Assembly (NCBI RefSeq): GCF_001941965.1
Contig: NZ_MKZO01000005.1
Location: 62,001 to 126,000, forward strand
Reading direction: 5' to 3'
DNA: 64,000 nucleotides
Origin: Pseudomonas putida
GTDB taxonomy: Bacteria > Pseudomonadota > Gammaproteobacteria > Pseudomonadales > Pseudomonadaceae
Shown here piece by piece: positions 19,390 through 29,074 of the stretch. The notes beneath the pieces are model-generated. The model searched no databases. It worked only from the letters and a program-made list of their open reading frames with translations, and was not told where the DNA came from. The first letter of the stretch is position 1; every line of letters starts with the position of its first letter. Both the position numbers and the translations under genes were made by a program.

Positions 19390-19548
19390 TCACCGCTTGG
19401 CGATGATGTACACCGCATGCACGATCCCCGGGATGTACCCCAGCAGGGTCAGCAGGATATTCAGCCAGAACGCCCCGCCAAAACCGACCTGCAGGAACAC
19501 CCCCAGCGGAGGCAGGAGAATGGCGAAGATGATACGAATCAGGTCCAT
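19390..19548 (-). CDS. Pmp3/YqaE-family membrane proteolipid
   Basis: A 52-residue hydrophobic protein of the Pmp3 (UPF0057) family, with two membrane helices (residues about 3-23 and 27-49). Signatures seen are ILLPPLGVFLQVGFG, FWLNILLTLLGYIPGIVHA and the terminal IIAKR. Family members affect membrane potential and salt tolerance; the exact role here is unknown. GGGAGCC precedes the ATG. The REPIN ends only 7 bp beyond its stop. Confidence 0.9.
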   Translation of the reverse strand: MDLIRIIFAILLPPLGVFLQVGFGGAFWLNILLTLLGYIPGIVHAVYIIAKR

Positions 19549-19630
19549 GGAAAGGCTCCCTAAGTGGTGTCCTCATTCTGACTCTGGCCCAAGCCCGACG
19601 GTTCCGCTTGTTTCCTCCACACAAAAAAAC

Positions 19631-19660
19631 GCCCCGGACCAAAAACAACAGGCCCAGGGC
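19631..19660 (-). terminator. terminator of the aminotransferase transcript
   Basis: On the minus strand GCCCTGGGCC, a 10-nt T-rich loop and GGTCCGGGGC form a 10-bp stem with two G-U pairs, followed by a run of seven T. Confidence 0.75.
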
Positions 19661-19696
19661 GACGCGCAGGAACGCGAGACGGTTCTTTGAATTCGT

Positions 19697-20959
19697 TTAC
19701 GAGCGGCGGCTGAGCTGCGCGGTATTCACCCGGGCAAAGGCGCGGGCCAGGCGCAGGAGCATTTCGTCGATATTGCCGTGGCTGACGGTCAGCGCTGGCG
19801 AGAAGCGCAGCACATTGGCTTGCGGCGCATTGAGCAACAGCCCTTCCTGGCGCGCCGCCCTGACCACTTCCGCCGCCAGCGGCTCATGCAGCTCCAGCCC
19901 CCAGAGCAGCCCCTGCCCGCGCACTTCGCCCAGGCCATAACGCCCAGCCAGCCGGCTCAGGCCATCGCGCAGATGACGCCCGGCCGCACCGACCTGATCG
20001 AGGAAACCGTGTTCCAGCACGGTTTCCAGCACCGCCAGCCCGGCAGCGCTCATCAAGGCATTGCCGTGATGGCTGCCTTCCAGCTCACCGGCCTCGGCGC
20101 AGCACGCCGTACCACGGGCCAGCAACGCCGCCACCGGCACTCCACCGCCCAGGCCCTTGCCGAGGGTGAGGATATCGGCGCGCACACCGTAGGTTTCCTC
20201 GGCCAGCAGCGCGCCGCAGCGGCCCATGCCGGTCTGCACCTCGTCGAGGATCAGCAGGATGCCCAGCTCGCGGCACAGGCGCTCGACACCCTTGAGGTAA
20301 TGCCGGGTCGCCGGGATCACCCCGGCTTCGCCCTGGATCGGCTCGAGCATGATCGCCACGGTGCGCGAGTCCACCGCCGCATGCAGCGCGGCAAGGTCGT
20401 TGAACGGCACCTTGCTGAAGCCCGGCAGCCCCGGTTCACAGCGGTTGCACGGCAGCGGGTCGGACGCCGCCAGGGTGCCAAGGCTGCGCCCGTGGCTGCC
20501 CTGGCTGGCGGTGATGATGTGGTAGGCGCCATTGCGATGCAGTTGGCCCCACTTGCGCGCCAGCTTGATCGCGCCTTCGCAGGCTTCTGCGCCACTGTTG
20601 AGCAGGTAGGCCTGGTCGCTGCCGGTACTTTGGCAGAGCAGGTTGACCAGCTTCAGGTGACCGCTGTTGTGAAACCCGGCCCCGGAGTTGATCAGCGCCA
20701 AGGCTTGCCCACTCAGCGCCTGGACCAGCGCCTTCGGACTGTGCCCGAGGCTGTTGACCGCATTGCCCTGGGTGAAGTCGAGGTACGCGCGGCCGTCGCT
20801 GTCCCACAGCCAGGAACCCTGGCCCCGCACGAAGACCTGCTCGACCAGTTGCTTGCTCGGCATCAGGCACTCCCGCGACAGCGGATCGACGGCCTCGCTC
20901 GGCAGTGGCACCACCTCGACCACCGGGGCGGTCTGGCGGCGCAGATTGAACAGGTTCAT
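19697..20959 (-). CDS. class-III PLP aminotransferase (ArgD-like)
   Basis: Cytoplasmic omega-aminotransferase of 420 residues, related to acetylornithine/succinylornithine aminotransferases but with about 40 extra N-terminal residues. PLP features: GSGAEACEGAIKLARK (phosphate), ILDEVQTGMGRCG, and Lys268 in ILTLGKGLGGGVP forming the Schiff base. The ATG at 20959 overlaps the MOSC gene stop (ATGA), so it is coupled to that gene. I recall the same pair, with rsmY nearby, as PA0530-PA0529. The amino donor cannot be read from sequence. Confidence 0.88.
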   Translation of the reverse strand: MNLFNLRRQTAPVVEVVPLPSEAVDPLSRECLMPSKQLVEQVFVRGQGSWLWDSDGRAYLDFTQGNAVNSLGHSPKALVQALSGQALALINSGAGFHNSGHLKLVNLLCQSTGSDQAYLLNSGAEACEGAIKLARKWGQLHRNGAYHIITASQGSHGRSLGTLAASDPLPCNRCEPGLPGFSKVPFNDLAALHAAVDSRTVAIMLEPIQGEAGVIPATRHYLKGVERLCRELGILLILDEVQTGMGRCGALLAEETYGVRADILTLGKGLGGGVPVAALLARGTACCAEAGELEGSHHGNALMSAAGLAVLETVLEHGFLDQVGAAGRHLRDGLSRLAGRYGLGEVRGQGLLWGLELHEPLAAEVVRAARQEGLLLNAPQANVLRFSPALTVSHGNIDEMLLRLARAFARVNTAQLSRRS

Positions 20960-21654
20960 GCACGCAACCCTTCCAGTGGCAGGCCGAGCAGGCGGGCGCT
21001 CCAGTCTTCGACACGACCGGTGCGCAAGCGCTTGATCGCGATATCGCGCCAGCGTGACGACAGGGCCGGACAATCCACCAGTTTCTTCAAGCCTGCATGC
21101 TCCAGGGGTTCACGGTAAAAAGCGTGCAGCGCCCAGTCGACGGTTAGCCCCGGGTAGCTGCGCTGTATCAGTTCGAAAGGCTCGTCGGCACAGACGAAGC
21201 CAGGTTTCAGGACCCGGTAGAACCAGCCGCAACGCCCGCTGTCCTGGGCTTCCTGCGGCAGGTCCGGAAGCCCCCAGCGATGGCTCAGGCGATAGCACGG
21301 CGAGCGCGGCTGGCTGATCTGCAACAGCGCGCCACCCCAGCGGAACAGGTCGCCGAGGCACACGTCGTGCTCATCGAGGCCATGGGTCGAGAGGTTTTCG
21401 CCGAACGCCGGCGCCTGCCAGGCGATCTGTGGATAACGTTTCCGCCACCAGGCGTAGTGCTCGGCCGGATAGTGGTGCAGGGCCCGCTCGGGGCCGGTGT
21501 GGAAACGTAGGTCGCCGTGTTCGTCGCTTCCCAGCCCCTGCGGCCATAACCAGAGCCGCCTTGCAACCTCTTCCTTGTCGATATCGGTCATGAGTCCATA
21601 ACCGAGATTTTTAGCCTTGCCTATGTAAACGCCATCCACATGTACGCTGTTCAT
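20956..21654 (-). CDS. MOSC-domain protein (YiiM-like)
   Basis: A 232-residue protein with a MOSC (molybdenum-cofactor sulfurase C-terminal) domain. Seen are PAFGENLSTHGLDEHDVCLGD and the cysteine region QPRSPCYRLSHRWG, the expected Moco/sulfur-carrying position, followed by a 3-alpha-type C-terminus. It resembles E. coli YiiM, which detoxifies N-hydroxylated bases. The ATG at 21654 is preferred over long upstream frames because GAGGG precedes it and the family N-terminus MNSVHVDGVYIGKA results. Divergent from a LysR gene over 103 bp. Confidence 0.87.
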   Translation of the reverse strand: MNSVHVDGVYIGKAKNLGYGLMTDIDKEEVARRLWLWPQGLGSDEHGDLRFHTGPERALHHYPAEHYAWWRKRYPQIAWQAPAFGENLSTHGLDEHDVCLGDLFRWGGALLQISQPRSPCYRLSHRWGLPDLPQEAQDSGRCGWFYRVLKPGFVCADEPFELIQRSYPGLTVDWALHAFYREPLEHAGLKKLVDCPALSSRWRDIAIKRLRTGRVEDWSARLLGLPLEGLRA

Positions 21655-21757
21655 TGCGCCCTCTGGGCCTGTAAACCTTGTGAATACGGGCGTAGAGTAG
21701 GCTTCCGCCGGCCTTGCGGCCATTTCGTTTTTCGAGCATTTTCGATAAGTAAACCTT

Positions 21758-22669
21758 ATGGATTTCCGCCAACTGCGATATTTCGTCGCGGTGTATGAAG
21801 AAGGCCATGTCGGCCGCGCCGCCGAACGCCTGTCGCTGTCCCAGCCGGCGCTGTCGCAGCAGATCCGCCAGCTCGAGCACAGCCTCGATGTCAGCCTGTT
21901 CGAACGGGGCAACAAGCGCCTGCTGCCGACCCTGGCCGCGCACACCCTGTACAACCACGCCCTGCCCCTGCTCGACGGCATGCAGCGCGCCCGCGACGCC
22001 CTGCGCAACTTCCGCGGCCAGGCCCTGCGCACCCTGGCCATCGGCGTGCTGCAAACGGTGCGCCCGAGCCTGGTGCCCCAGTTGCTCGACCGGGTGCGCA
22101 AGGCGCAGCCGCACCTGGTGGTGCAGATCTATGAACTGTCGGGGCTGGAGATCGAACGGCGCCTGCTCAACGGCAGCCTGGACATCGGCATCAGCTACCT
22201 GCCGCCGCGCCAGCCGGGGCTGCACGGGCTGCTGCTGTACGAGGACGAGCTGCAGGTGGTGATCCCGAAAACCCACCCGCTGCGCGAATTCAAGAAGGTC
22301 TCGCTGAAACAGGCGGCGGAATTGCCGATGATCCTCCTCGGCGAGGAATTCCAGGTGCGGCAGATCTGGCAGGGCCAGTTGGCCAACCTCGGGCGGCGCC
22401 CGCAGGTACAGGCCGAGATGAACAATATGGGCGGGATTCTCGACAGCCTGCCGCAGACCTCGCTGGCCACGGTGCTGCCGGGGCGGGCGCAGGAAGCTTC
22501 CGAAGACCAGGAGTTGCTGTGGAAGCCGCTGAGCGAGCCGCGGGTGCCGCTCAAGGTCGGCCTGGTGTTCCGCGATGCGCAGCGCCAGCAGGCGTCGGTG
22601 GAGTTGCTGCGGACCCTGCTGGAGGAAGAGATCGACCCGCGGCAGATGGGCCTTTCGCCGTTGGGGTGA
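21758..22669 (+). CDS. LysR-family transcriptional regulator (CynR-like)
   Basis: A 303-residue LTTR. The helix-turn-helix is AAERLSLSQPALSQQIRQLE, and an effector domain of CynR/CbbR type follows (GISYLPPRQPGLHG, LGEEFQVRQIW). Divergent from the MOSC-aminotransferase pair, which is its likely target. The sequence GTAAACCTT-TG occurs at both 21671 and 21749 in the intergenic region, and the second copy sits within an ATAAG-N5-CTTAT repeat overlapping its own start. Confidence 0.88.
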   Translation: MDFRQLRYFVAVYEEGHVGRAAERLSLSQPALSQQIRQLEHSLDVSLFERGNKRLLPTLAAHTLYNHALPLLDGMQRARDALRNFRGQALRTLAIGVLQTVRPSLVPQLLDRVRKAQPHLVVQIYELSGLEIERRLLNGSLDIGISYLPPRQPGLHGLLLYEDELQVVIPKTHPLREFKKVSLKQAAELPMILLGEEFQVRQIWQGQLANLGRRPQVQAEMNNMGGILDSLPQTSLATVLPGRAQEASEDQELLWKPLSEPRVPLKVGLVFRDAQRQQASVELLRTLLEEEIDPRQMGLSPLG

Positions 22670-22675
22670 GTCAGC

Positions 22676-22764
22676 TGCAAGCTTCAAGCTGCAAGTCATA
22701 AGAAAAAGCCGGACCGTGCGCGGCCTGCTCTTTCTTATGACTTGAAGCTTAGAGCTTAAAGCTT
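22676..22764. repeat. long inverted repeat of the AAGCTTCAAGCTGCAAG type
   Basis: Contains a perfect 14-bp inverted pair CAAGTCATAAGAAA / TTTCTTATGACTTG (22692-22705, 22731-22744) with outer imperfect copies of AAGCTT/AGCTGCAAGC. It lies between the convergent LysR gene and the rsmY terminator. A relative lies at 54081-54160. Confidence 0.7.
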
Positions 22765-22766
22765 GG

Positions 22767-22903
22767 AAAAAAGAAAACCCCGCCGAAGCGAGGTTTTCCC
22801 AGACTGTTTCCCTTTGACTTCCCTTTCTTCCCACCGTCCCGGGCAGGCTTCCTTCGTTCCGTCCTTGTGATGTACTGTGCGCGTCCTGCGCTTCGTCCAT
22901 GGA
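22767..22903 (-). ncRNA. rsmY: RsmY small RNA (RsmA/RsmE-sequestering)
   Basis: Minus-strand intergenic RNA of about 130 nt with roughly nine GGA motifs in AAGGACGG, GAAGGAAG, CGGGACGG, TGGGAAG, AGGGAAG and AGGGAAAC contexts, many between short stems. These are the sites that titrate the translational repressors RsmA/RsmE. It ends in an intrinsic terminator with a UUCG tetraloop and U-run (22765-22797). A perfect GacA upstream activating sequence lies about 60-70 bp before the probable start (near 22895-22905, after a GTTAAT-like -10). The neighbours (LysR, MOSC, aminotransferase) are those I recall for P. aeruginosa rsmY, so RsmY is preferred to RsmX/RsmZ. The exact 5' end is estimated. Confidence 0.85.
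22774..22797 (-). terminator. rsmY intrinsic terminator
   Basis: On the minus strand AAAACCTCGC-TTCG-GCGGGGTTTT (10-bp stem with one G-U) followed by CTTTTTT. Confidence 0.9.
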
Positions 22904-22955
22904 AAGAAGATTAACTTCGGATCCAATATGAGAGAAGACGCCAAACGTCACCACG

Positions 22956-22981
22956 TCATGTAAGCAAATGCTTACATGACG
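22956..22981. promoter_or_regulatory. GacA upstream activating sequence of rsmY
   Basis: Perfect 11-bp inverted repeat with a 4-base centre (GTCATGTAAGC-AAAT-GCTTACATGAC). Its core TGTAAGC-N4-GCTTACA (22960-22977) is the UAS described for Gac-controlled Rsm small RNAs. The position and orientation fit the minus-strand rsmY. Confidence 0.88.
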
Positions 22982-22989
22982 CAATTACC

Positions 22990-24768
<1,779 letters not shown>

Positions 24769-24891
24769 GGCAACCTCTCACACCTTGAGTCGTGGACAGT
24801 CCCGCAAGGGACCGGTACTAAGGTCTCGGAGTGTAACTGAACAACTTTTGCGACACATAGGGTCATCTAGAGACCGGCAAGTCAGTTTCGG

Positions 24892-26175
24892 TCACGCCAC
24901 GCGCAATGCGCCTCGCCGCTCCTTCTGCCCATGGGCCATCACGCAGTTACGCCCCGCTCCCTTGGCCGCGTACAGCGCCTGGTCCGCGGCCTTGAGCACT
25001 TCCTCGGGGGTGCGGTGTTCGGGCTGGCGTTCGCAGACGCCGATACTCACGGTCACCGACACGCTTCCGCCCCCCGCCGTACCGCGACGCTGGCGACCTT
25101 GCTGGTCGTCCTGCGGGCGGTTCTCCTGGTTGCGCAGCTGGATAGCGTAGTTGGCAATCATCTCGCGCACCGCCTCGAGGTGCGGAATGCATTCTTCCAG
25201 GGTCTTGCCGGCGAACACCAGGCAGAACTCCTCGCCGCCGTAGCGGTAGGCGCGGCCGCCGCCGGTGACCTTGGACAGTTTGCTCGCCACCAGGCGCAGG
25301 ACCTGGTCGCCGACGTCGTGGCCGTGGGTATCGTTGAATTTCTTGAAGTGGTCGACATCGGTCATCGCCAGCACGTAGTTGCGCCCCAGGCGCTGCATGC
25401 GCTCGTTCAGCGCGCGGCGGCCCGGCAGGCCGGTGAGTTCGTCGCGGAAGGCCATCTGGTAGGCCTCGTGGGAGACCGACGCGGCGATCATCAGCATCAC
25501 CTGGCTGCACATGATGTTCAGGGTGAAGGGCAGGATGAAGGTCTGCGGCAGCATCCAGAAGATGCCGATCAAGCCGATGACCTGCGCCGCATGCAGCGGC
25601 CGCGGCTCGCGCAGGTATTGCACCACCAGCACCACGAAGGCCAGGAAGAACACCGGGTAGGACATCTGGATCAGGCTCATCCACTGGCCATGCAGCGACG
25701 GCCAGCGGATCTCCGCCAGCCAGCTCAGCAGGGCCTGCGGGTAGCTCTGCTCCAGGCCCAGGGCGACGCTGCCGACGGCGAGCAGCACGGCGAAGCGCGC
25801 AACCATGTCCTGGAACAGGTGGGTGCGTTCCTGCCAGGCACCGAACAGGGCGAACAGCATCGGCAGCAGCAGGCACACCAGGTGGAACACCACCGCCGCA
25901 TCCTCGCGCACGCGGCCGTGGTCGCGGTAGAAGTCGGTCTGGGTGTCCAGCAGGTAGTAGGCGATGTACACGGTGATCATCAGGAACAGCTCGCGCTGAC
26001 GCCGGTACACCGCACAGTAGGCGCCGCCCAGCAGCAGGACCAGGGTCGGCAGGACGTTGAACAGTGACGTGAAGAACACCGACAGGTCGCGGACATAGGC
26101 GGCCGCAAGCCCGGACAGCAGCAGGAAGGCCCCGGGGAGGAAATGACTCAGGCGTACAGCGGACAAACGAAACAA
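24892..26175 (-). CDS. membrane diguanylate cyclase (GGDEF)
   Basis: Makes cyclic di-GMP from two GTP. A 427-residue protein with six to seven membrane segments in its first 220 residues (7TM-like, no recognised sensor) and a C-terminal GGDEF domain with an intact active site YGGEEF (Glu-Glu form, residues 313-317). No RxxD inhibitory site is visible just upstream, and a 25-residue Q/R/G-rich insert lies before the SVSVTVSIGV strand. The start is a TTG at 26175, supported by GGAG 7 bases ahead and the lack of a better codon. It lies between the two acyl-CoA dehydrogenases. Confidence 0.88.
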   Translation of the reverse strand: MFRLSAVRLSHFLPGAFLLLSGLAAAYVRDLSVFFTSLFNVLPTLVLLLGGAYCAVYRRQRELFLMITVYIAYYLLDTQTDFYRDHGRVREDAAVVFHLVCLLLPMLFALFGAWQERTHLFQDMVARFAVLLAVGSVALGLEQSYPQALLSWLAEIRWPSLHGQWMSLIQMSYPVFFLAFVVLVVQYLREPRPLHAAQVIGLIGIFWMLPQTFILPFTLNIMCSQVMLMIAASVSHEAYQMAFRDELTGLPGRRALNERMQRLGRNYVLAMTDVDHFKKFNDTHGHDVGDQVLRLVASKLSKVTGGGRAYRYGGEEFCLVFAGKTLEECIPHLEAVREMIANYAIQLRNQENRPQDDQQGRQRRGTAGGGSVSVTVSIGVCERQPEHRTPEEVLKAADQALYAAKGAGRNCVMAHGQKERRGALRVA

Positions 26176-26340
26176 GAGAACTCTCCGATCCGGCAGATCG
26201 ATAATGTCATTGTGCCTTCACTTTATCGGCAATGCACATGAATAGATAAATATTTGGCGTCAATTTATTTAACGGCAGCAAGGGGCTGGAGCTTGAAGCT
26301 CATTTGCTGGATCAAATTGGAGAGGTGTGTTGTCTGTAAT

Positions 26341-26411
26341 GGCCTCATCGCTGGCAAGCCAGCTCCCACAGGGTCCGTGTGGGAGCTGGCTTGCCAGCGA
26401 TGAGGCCCTGA
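26341..26411. repeat. REPIN, family 1 (shortest spacer)
   Basis: Two REP arms facing each other with only about ten bases (GGGTCCGTGT) between them, flanked by GGCCTCATCGC and GCGATGAGGCC, so the whole is a near-perfect palindrome. It lies in a 303-bp gap (26176-26478) whose remainder holds the diguanylate cyclase promoter and a terminator. Confidence 0.9.
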
Positions 26412-26433
26412 AGGTTTTCACAAGACGAAAAAA

Positions 26434-26459
26434 AACGCCTGCCGGTGAAGGCAGGCGTT
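26434..26459 (-). terminator. terminator after acyl-CoA dehydrogenase
   Basis: Perfect 10-bp stem AACGCCTGCC / GGCAGGCGTT with a 6-nt loop. On the minus strand it is followed by a run of T (from the A-run at 26428-26435), so it ends the gene at 26479. A T-run also follows on the plus strand. Confidence 0.9.
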
Positions 26460-26478
26460 TTTCGTTGAAGCGGGTGAA

Positions 26479-28284
26479 TCAGTACGACAGGCCGAAATGC
26501 TCTTCGTCCATCGCCATCAGGTTGTTCGCACCCGAGAGCATGGTCGCGACATGGGTACGGGTACGCGGCAGGATGCGCTGGAAGTAGAAGCGCGCAGTCT
26601 GCAACTTGGCGGTGTAGAAGGCTTCCTCGGTGGTGCCGGCAGCCAGCTTCTCGGCGGCCAGGCGGGCGATGTCGGCCCAGAAGTACGCCAGGCAGGCATA
26701 GCCGGAGTACATCAGGTAGTCCACCGAAGCGGCACCCACTTCCTCGCGGTCCTTCATGGCCGCCATACCGACCTTCATGGTCAGTTCGCCCCACTCCTTG
26801 TTCAGCGCAGCCAGTGGCTCGACGAATTCCTTGACGGCGTCGTTGCCTTCCTGGGCCTGGCAGAACTTGTGCACGATCTTGGTGAAGCCCTTCAGCGCCT
26901 CGCCCTGGGTCATCAGGACCTTGCGACCCAGCAGGTCGAGGGCCTGGATGCCGGTGGTGCCTTCGTACAGCATGGAGATGCGGCTATCGCGCACGTTCTG
27001 CTCCATGCCCCACTCGGCGATGAAGCCGTGGCCACCGTAGATCTGCACGCCGTGGTTGGCCGATTCGAAGCCGACTTCGGTCATGAACGCCTTGGCGATC
27101 GGGGTCATGAAGGCCAGCAGTGCGTCGGCCTTCTTCTTCTCTTCTTCGTCCTGGCTGTACTTGACGATGTCCACCTGCTTGGCGGTGAAGTAGACCATCG
27201 CGCGGTTACCCTCGGCGAAGGCCTTCATGGTCAGCAGCATGCGGCGCACGTCCGGGTGGACGATGATCGGGTCGGCTGCCTTGTCCGGTGCTTTCGGGCC
27301 GGTCAGGGAGCGCATTTGCAGACGGTCGCGGGCGTATTTCAGGCCACCCTGGAAACCGACTTCGGCGTGGGCCAGGCCTTGCAGCGCGGTCCCCAGGCGA
27401 GCGGTGTTCATGAAGGTGAACATGCAGTTCAGGCCTTTGTTGGCCGGGCCGATCAGGAAGCCGGTGGCGGCGTCGAAGTTCATCACGCAAGTGGCGTTGC
27501 CGTGGATGCCCATCTTGTGTTCCAGGGAACCACAGGTCACGGCGTTGCGCTCGCCCACGCCGCCTTCGGCGTTGGGCAGGAACTTCGGCACGATGAACAG
27601 GGAAATGCCCTTGGTACCAGCCGGTGCGTCCGGCAGGCGGGCCAGGACGATATGGACGATGTTGTCGGCCATGTCGTGTTCACCGGCCGAGATGAAGATC
27701 TTGGTGCCGGTGACTTTGTAGGAACCGTCGGCCTGAGGCTCGGCCTTGGTGCGCAGCATGCCCAGGTCGGTACCGCAGTGTGGCTCGGTCAGGCACATGG
27801 TGCCGGTCCATTCGCCGGTGACCAGCTTGCTCAGGTAGGTGTGCTGCTGCTCGGCGGTACCGTGGGCGGACAGGGTGTTCATCGCGCCATGGGACAGGCC
27901 CGGGTACATGCCCCAGGACCAGTTGGACTCGCCGACCATTTCGCTGATCGCCAGGCCCAGCGACTCAGGCAGACCCTGGCCGCCGTGCTCGACGTCATGG
28001 GCCAGGCTCGGCCAGCCGCCTTCGACGAACTGCTTGTAGGCTTCCTTGAAGCCGGTCGGGGTCTTCACGCCGGATTCGCTCCAGGTGCAGCCTTCCAGGT
28101 CACCAACGCGGTTCAGCGGGGCCAGTACCTGTTCACAGAACTTCGCGCCTTCTTCAAGAATGGCGTCGACCATGTCCGGCGTGGCGTCCTGGCAACCCGG
28201 CAGGCTTTGATAGTGCGCTTCATAGCCGAGCAGTTCATCACGGACGAAACGAATATCACGCAAGGGGGCTTTGTATTCAGGCAT
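26479..28284 (-). CDS. acyl-CoA dehydrogenase (FadE-type, long form)
   Basis: A 601-residue beta-oxidation flavoenzyme, paralogous to the gene at 22990 (both begin YKAPLRD-RFV). Seen are MCLTEPHCGTDLG, KVTGTKIFISAGEHD and the catalytic glutamate in SMLYEGTTGIQALDL. A perfect PsrA-type palindrome lies about 75 bp upstream of the ATG, which fits control by long-chain acyl-CoA. By memory of P. aeruginosa this is the PA0506 equivalent (PsrA regulon). Transcribed alone and ended by a strong terminator. Confidence 0.9.
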   Translation of the reverse strand: MPEYKAPLRDIRFVRDELLGYEAHYQSLPGCQDATPDMVDAILEEGAKFCEQVLAPLNRVGDLEGCTWSESGVKTPTGFKEAYKQFVEGGWPSLAHDVEHGGQGLPESLGLAISEMVGESNWSWGMYPGLSHGAMNTLSAHGTAEQQHTYLSKLVTGEWTGTMCLTEPHCGTDLGMLRTKAEPQADGSYKVTGTKIFISAGEHDMADNIVHIVLARLPDAPAGTKGISLFIVPKFLPNAEGGVGERNAVTCGSLEHKMGIHGNATCVMNFDAATGFLIGPANKGLNCMFTFMNTARLGTALQGLAHAEVGFQGGLKYARDRLQMRSLTGPKAPDKAADPIIVHPDVRRMLLTMKAFAEGNRAMVYFTAKQVDIVKYSQDEEEKKKADALLAFMTPIAKAFMTEVGFESANHGVQIYGGHGFIAEWGMEQNVRDSRISMLYEGTTGIQALDLLGRKVLMTQGEALKGFTKIVHKFCQAQEGNDAVKEFVEPLAALNKEWGELTMKVGMAAMKDREEVGAASVDYLMYSGYACLAYFWADIARLAAEKLAAGTTEEAFYTAKLQTARFYFQRILPRTRTHVATMLSGANNLMAMDEEHFGLSY

Positions 28285-28354
28285 AGCGATGAACCTCTGC
28301 TGATGAACCTTGTTAGGAGAGAGACCACACCGACCAGCTCTAGGCGGCCTTCGG

Positions 28355-28370
28355 TCAAACAGTTGTTTGA
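28355..28370. promoter_or_regulatory. PsrA-type operator
   Basis: Palindrome TCAAACA-GT-TGTTTGA contains CAAAC-N4-GTTTG, matching the described PsrA consensus (C/G)AAAC-N2-4-GTTT(G/C). It lies 71-86 bp upstream of the acyl-CoA dehydrogenase start within the 264-bp gap 28285-28548, which has no gene. Confidence 0.7.
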
Positions 28371-28531
28371 AACATACGTTTACGCCTGTTGCTTGTCAAC
28401 ACCCCGCCCACGGCACTTTTGCCATCGTCCAGACGAACTACAAGCGTAGGAAAAGTCCTAGTAACGCGCAGCCGAACGCCCGGCACAACGGCCAAGGCGC
28501 TGATGAATAAAGGCTAGCGGGAAAAGATGAA

Positions 28532-28554
28532 GCCTGAGGCGTTGTGCCTCAGGC
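28532..28554 (-). terminator. terminator overlapping stop of the 98-aa gene
   Basis: Perfect 9-bp stem GCCTGAGGC / GCCTCAGGC with a 5-nt loop; on the minus strand it is followed by TTCATCTTTTCCC. The right arm includes the gene's stop codon. Confidence 0.7.
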
Positions 28555-28845
28555 GTAGGTGTCGATCAGCGTGCCGAGCATTTCGTCCGATGCTTTGGCC
28601 ACTTTGACACCGAGTTCGACCTGGTGCTTGCCCAAGGCCTGTTCGACGGTGGCGGTGGCCATGTCCATCTGCTGGCTGCGATCGACGGAACGCAGGCGCT
28701 CGGCCTGGAAGTCGCTGGATTGACTGGTGGCGGCGCGCTCTACGGTGTTGTTGGCGATCTGGCTGGCGGCCTGGTCGACCCGCTGCTGCCCGGCCTGAAT
28801 GGCGCCCAGGCCGGCATAGAATGCGGAACTGCCCGAGATTTCCAT
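28549..28845 (-). CDS. 98-aa conserved hypothetical, flagellar-rod-like N-terminus
   Basis: Product of unknown function. The N-terminal half (SSAFYAGLGAIQAGQQRVDQ, then AASQIANNT) resembles the N-terminal helix of flagellar rod/hook proteins (SALxAGLxGIxAxQxRLDxxAxNIAN). The C-terminal helix (MGTLID-like ending, EMLGTLIDTYA) also recalls rod-protein ends, but the whole middle is missing. No signal peptide or membrane segment. TGGAG lies 7 bases before the ATG. It stands alone between bioD and fadE, as I recall for PA0505. Confidence 0.75.
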   Translation of the reverse strand: MEISGSSAFYAGLGAIQAGQQRVDQAASQIANNTVERAATSQSSDFQAERLRSVDRSQQMDMATATVEQALGKHQVELGVKVAKASDEMLGTLIDTYA

Positions 28846-28973
28846 TTCAAAACTCCAGTAAAGAGAGTGGCAATACAGTGGCTTATTGAAGCAGAGATGG
28901 GCAGAGATTGCCGTTGAAAAACACTAATGGGGTTGGGGGTTGCGATAGAGAGGAACTAGCAGACTGACACAAA

Positions 28974-29068
28974 ACCCTGTGGGAGCTGGCTTGCCAGCGA
29001 TGAGGCCAGCTTGAGCAATGATGCTGTCAGGCCTGGCCCAATCGCTGGCAAGCCAGCTCCCACAGGGT
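28974..29068. repeat. REPIN, family 1, reversed arms
   Basis: Here the arms are in the opposite order: CCCTGTGGGAGCTGGCTTGC first and its complement second, with a 35-40-nt middle containing GATGAGGCCAGC and GCCTGGCCC. It ends 6 bp before the bioD stop, and could act as the end of the bio transcript. Confidence 0.88.
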
Positions 29069-29074
29069 CCGTTG

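Noticed and set aside
19304..19648. 114-aa minus-strand frame near the Pmp3 gene
   Set aside because: Covers the REPIN and the antisense frame of the 52-aa Pmp3 gene; the Pmp3 frame explains the region.
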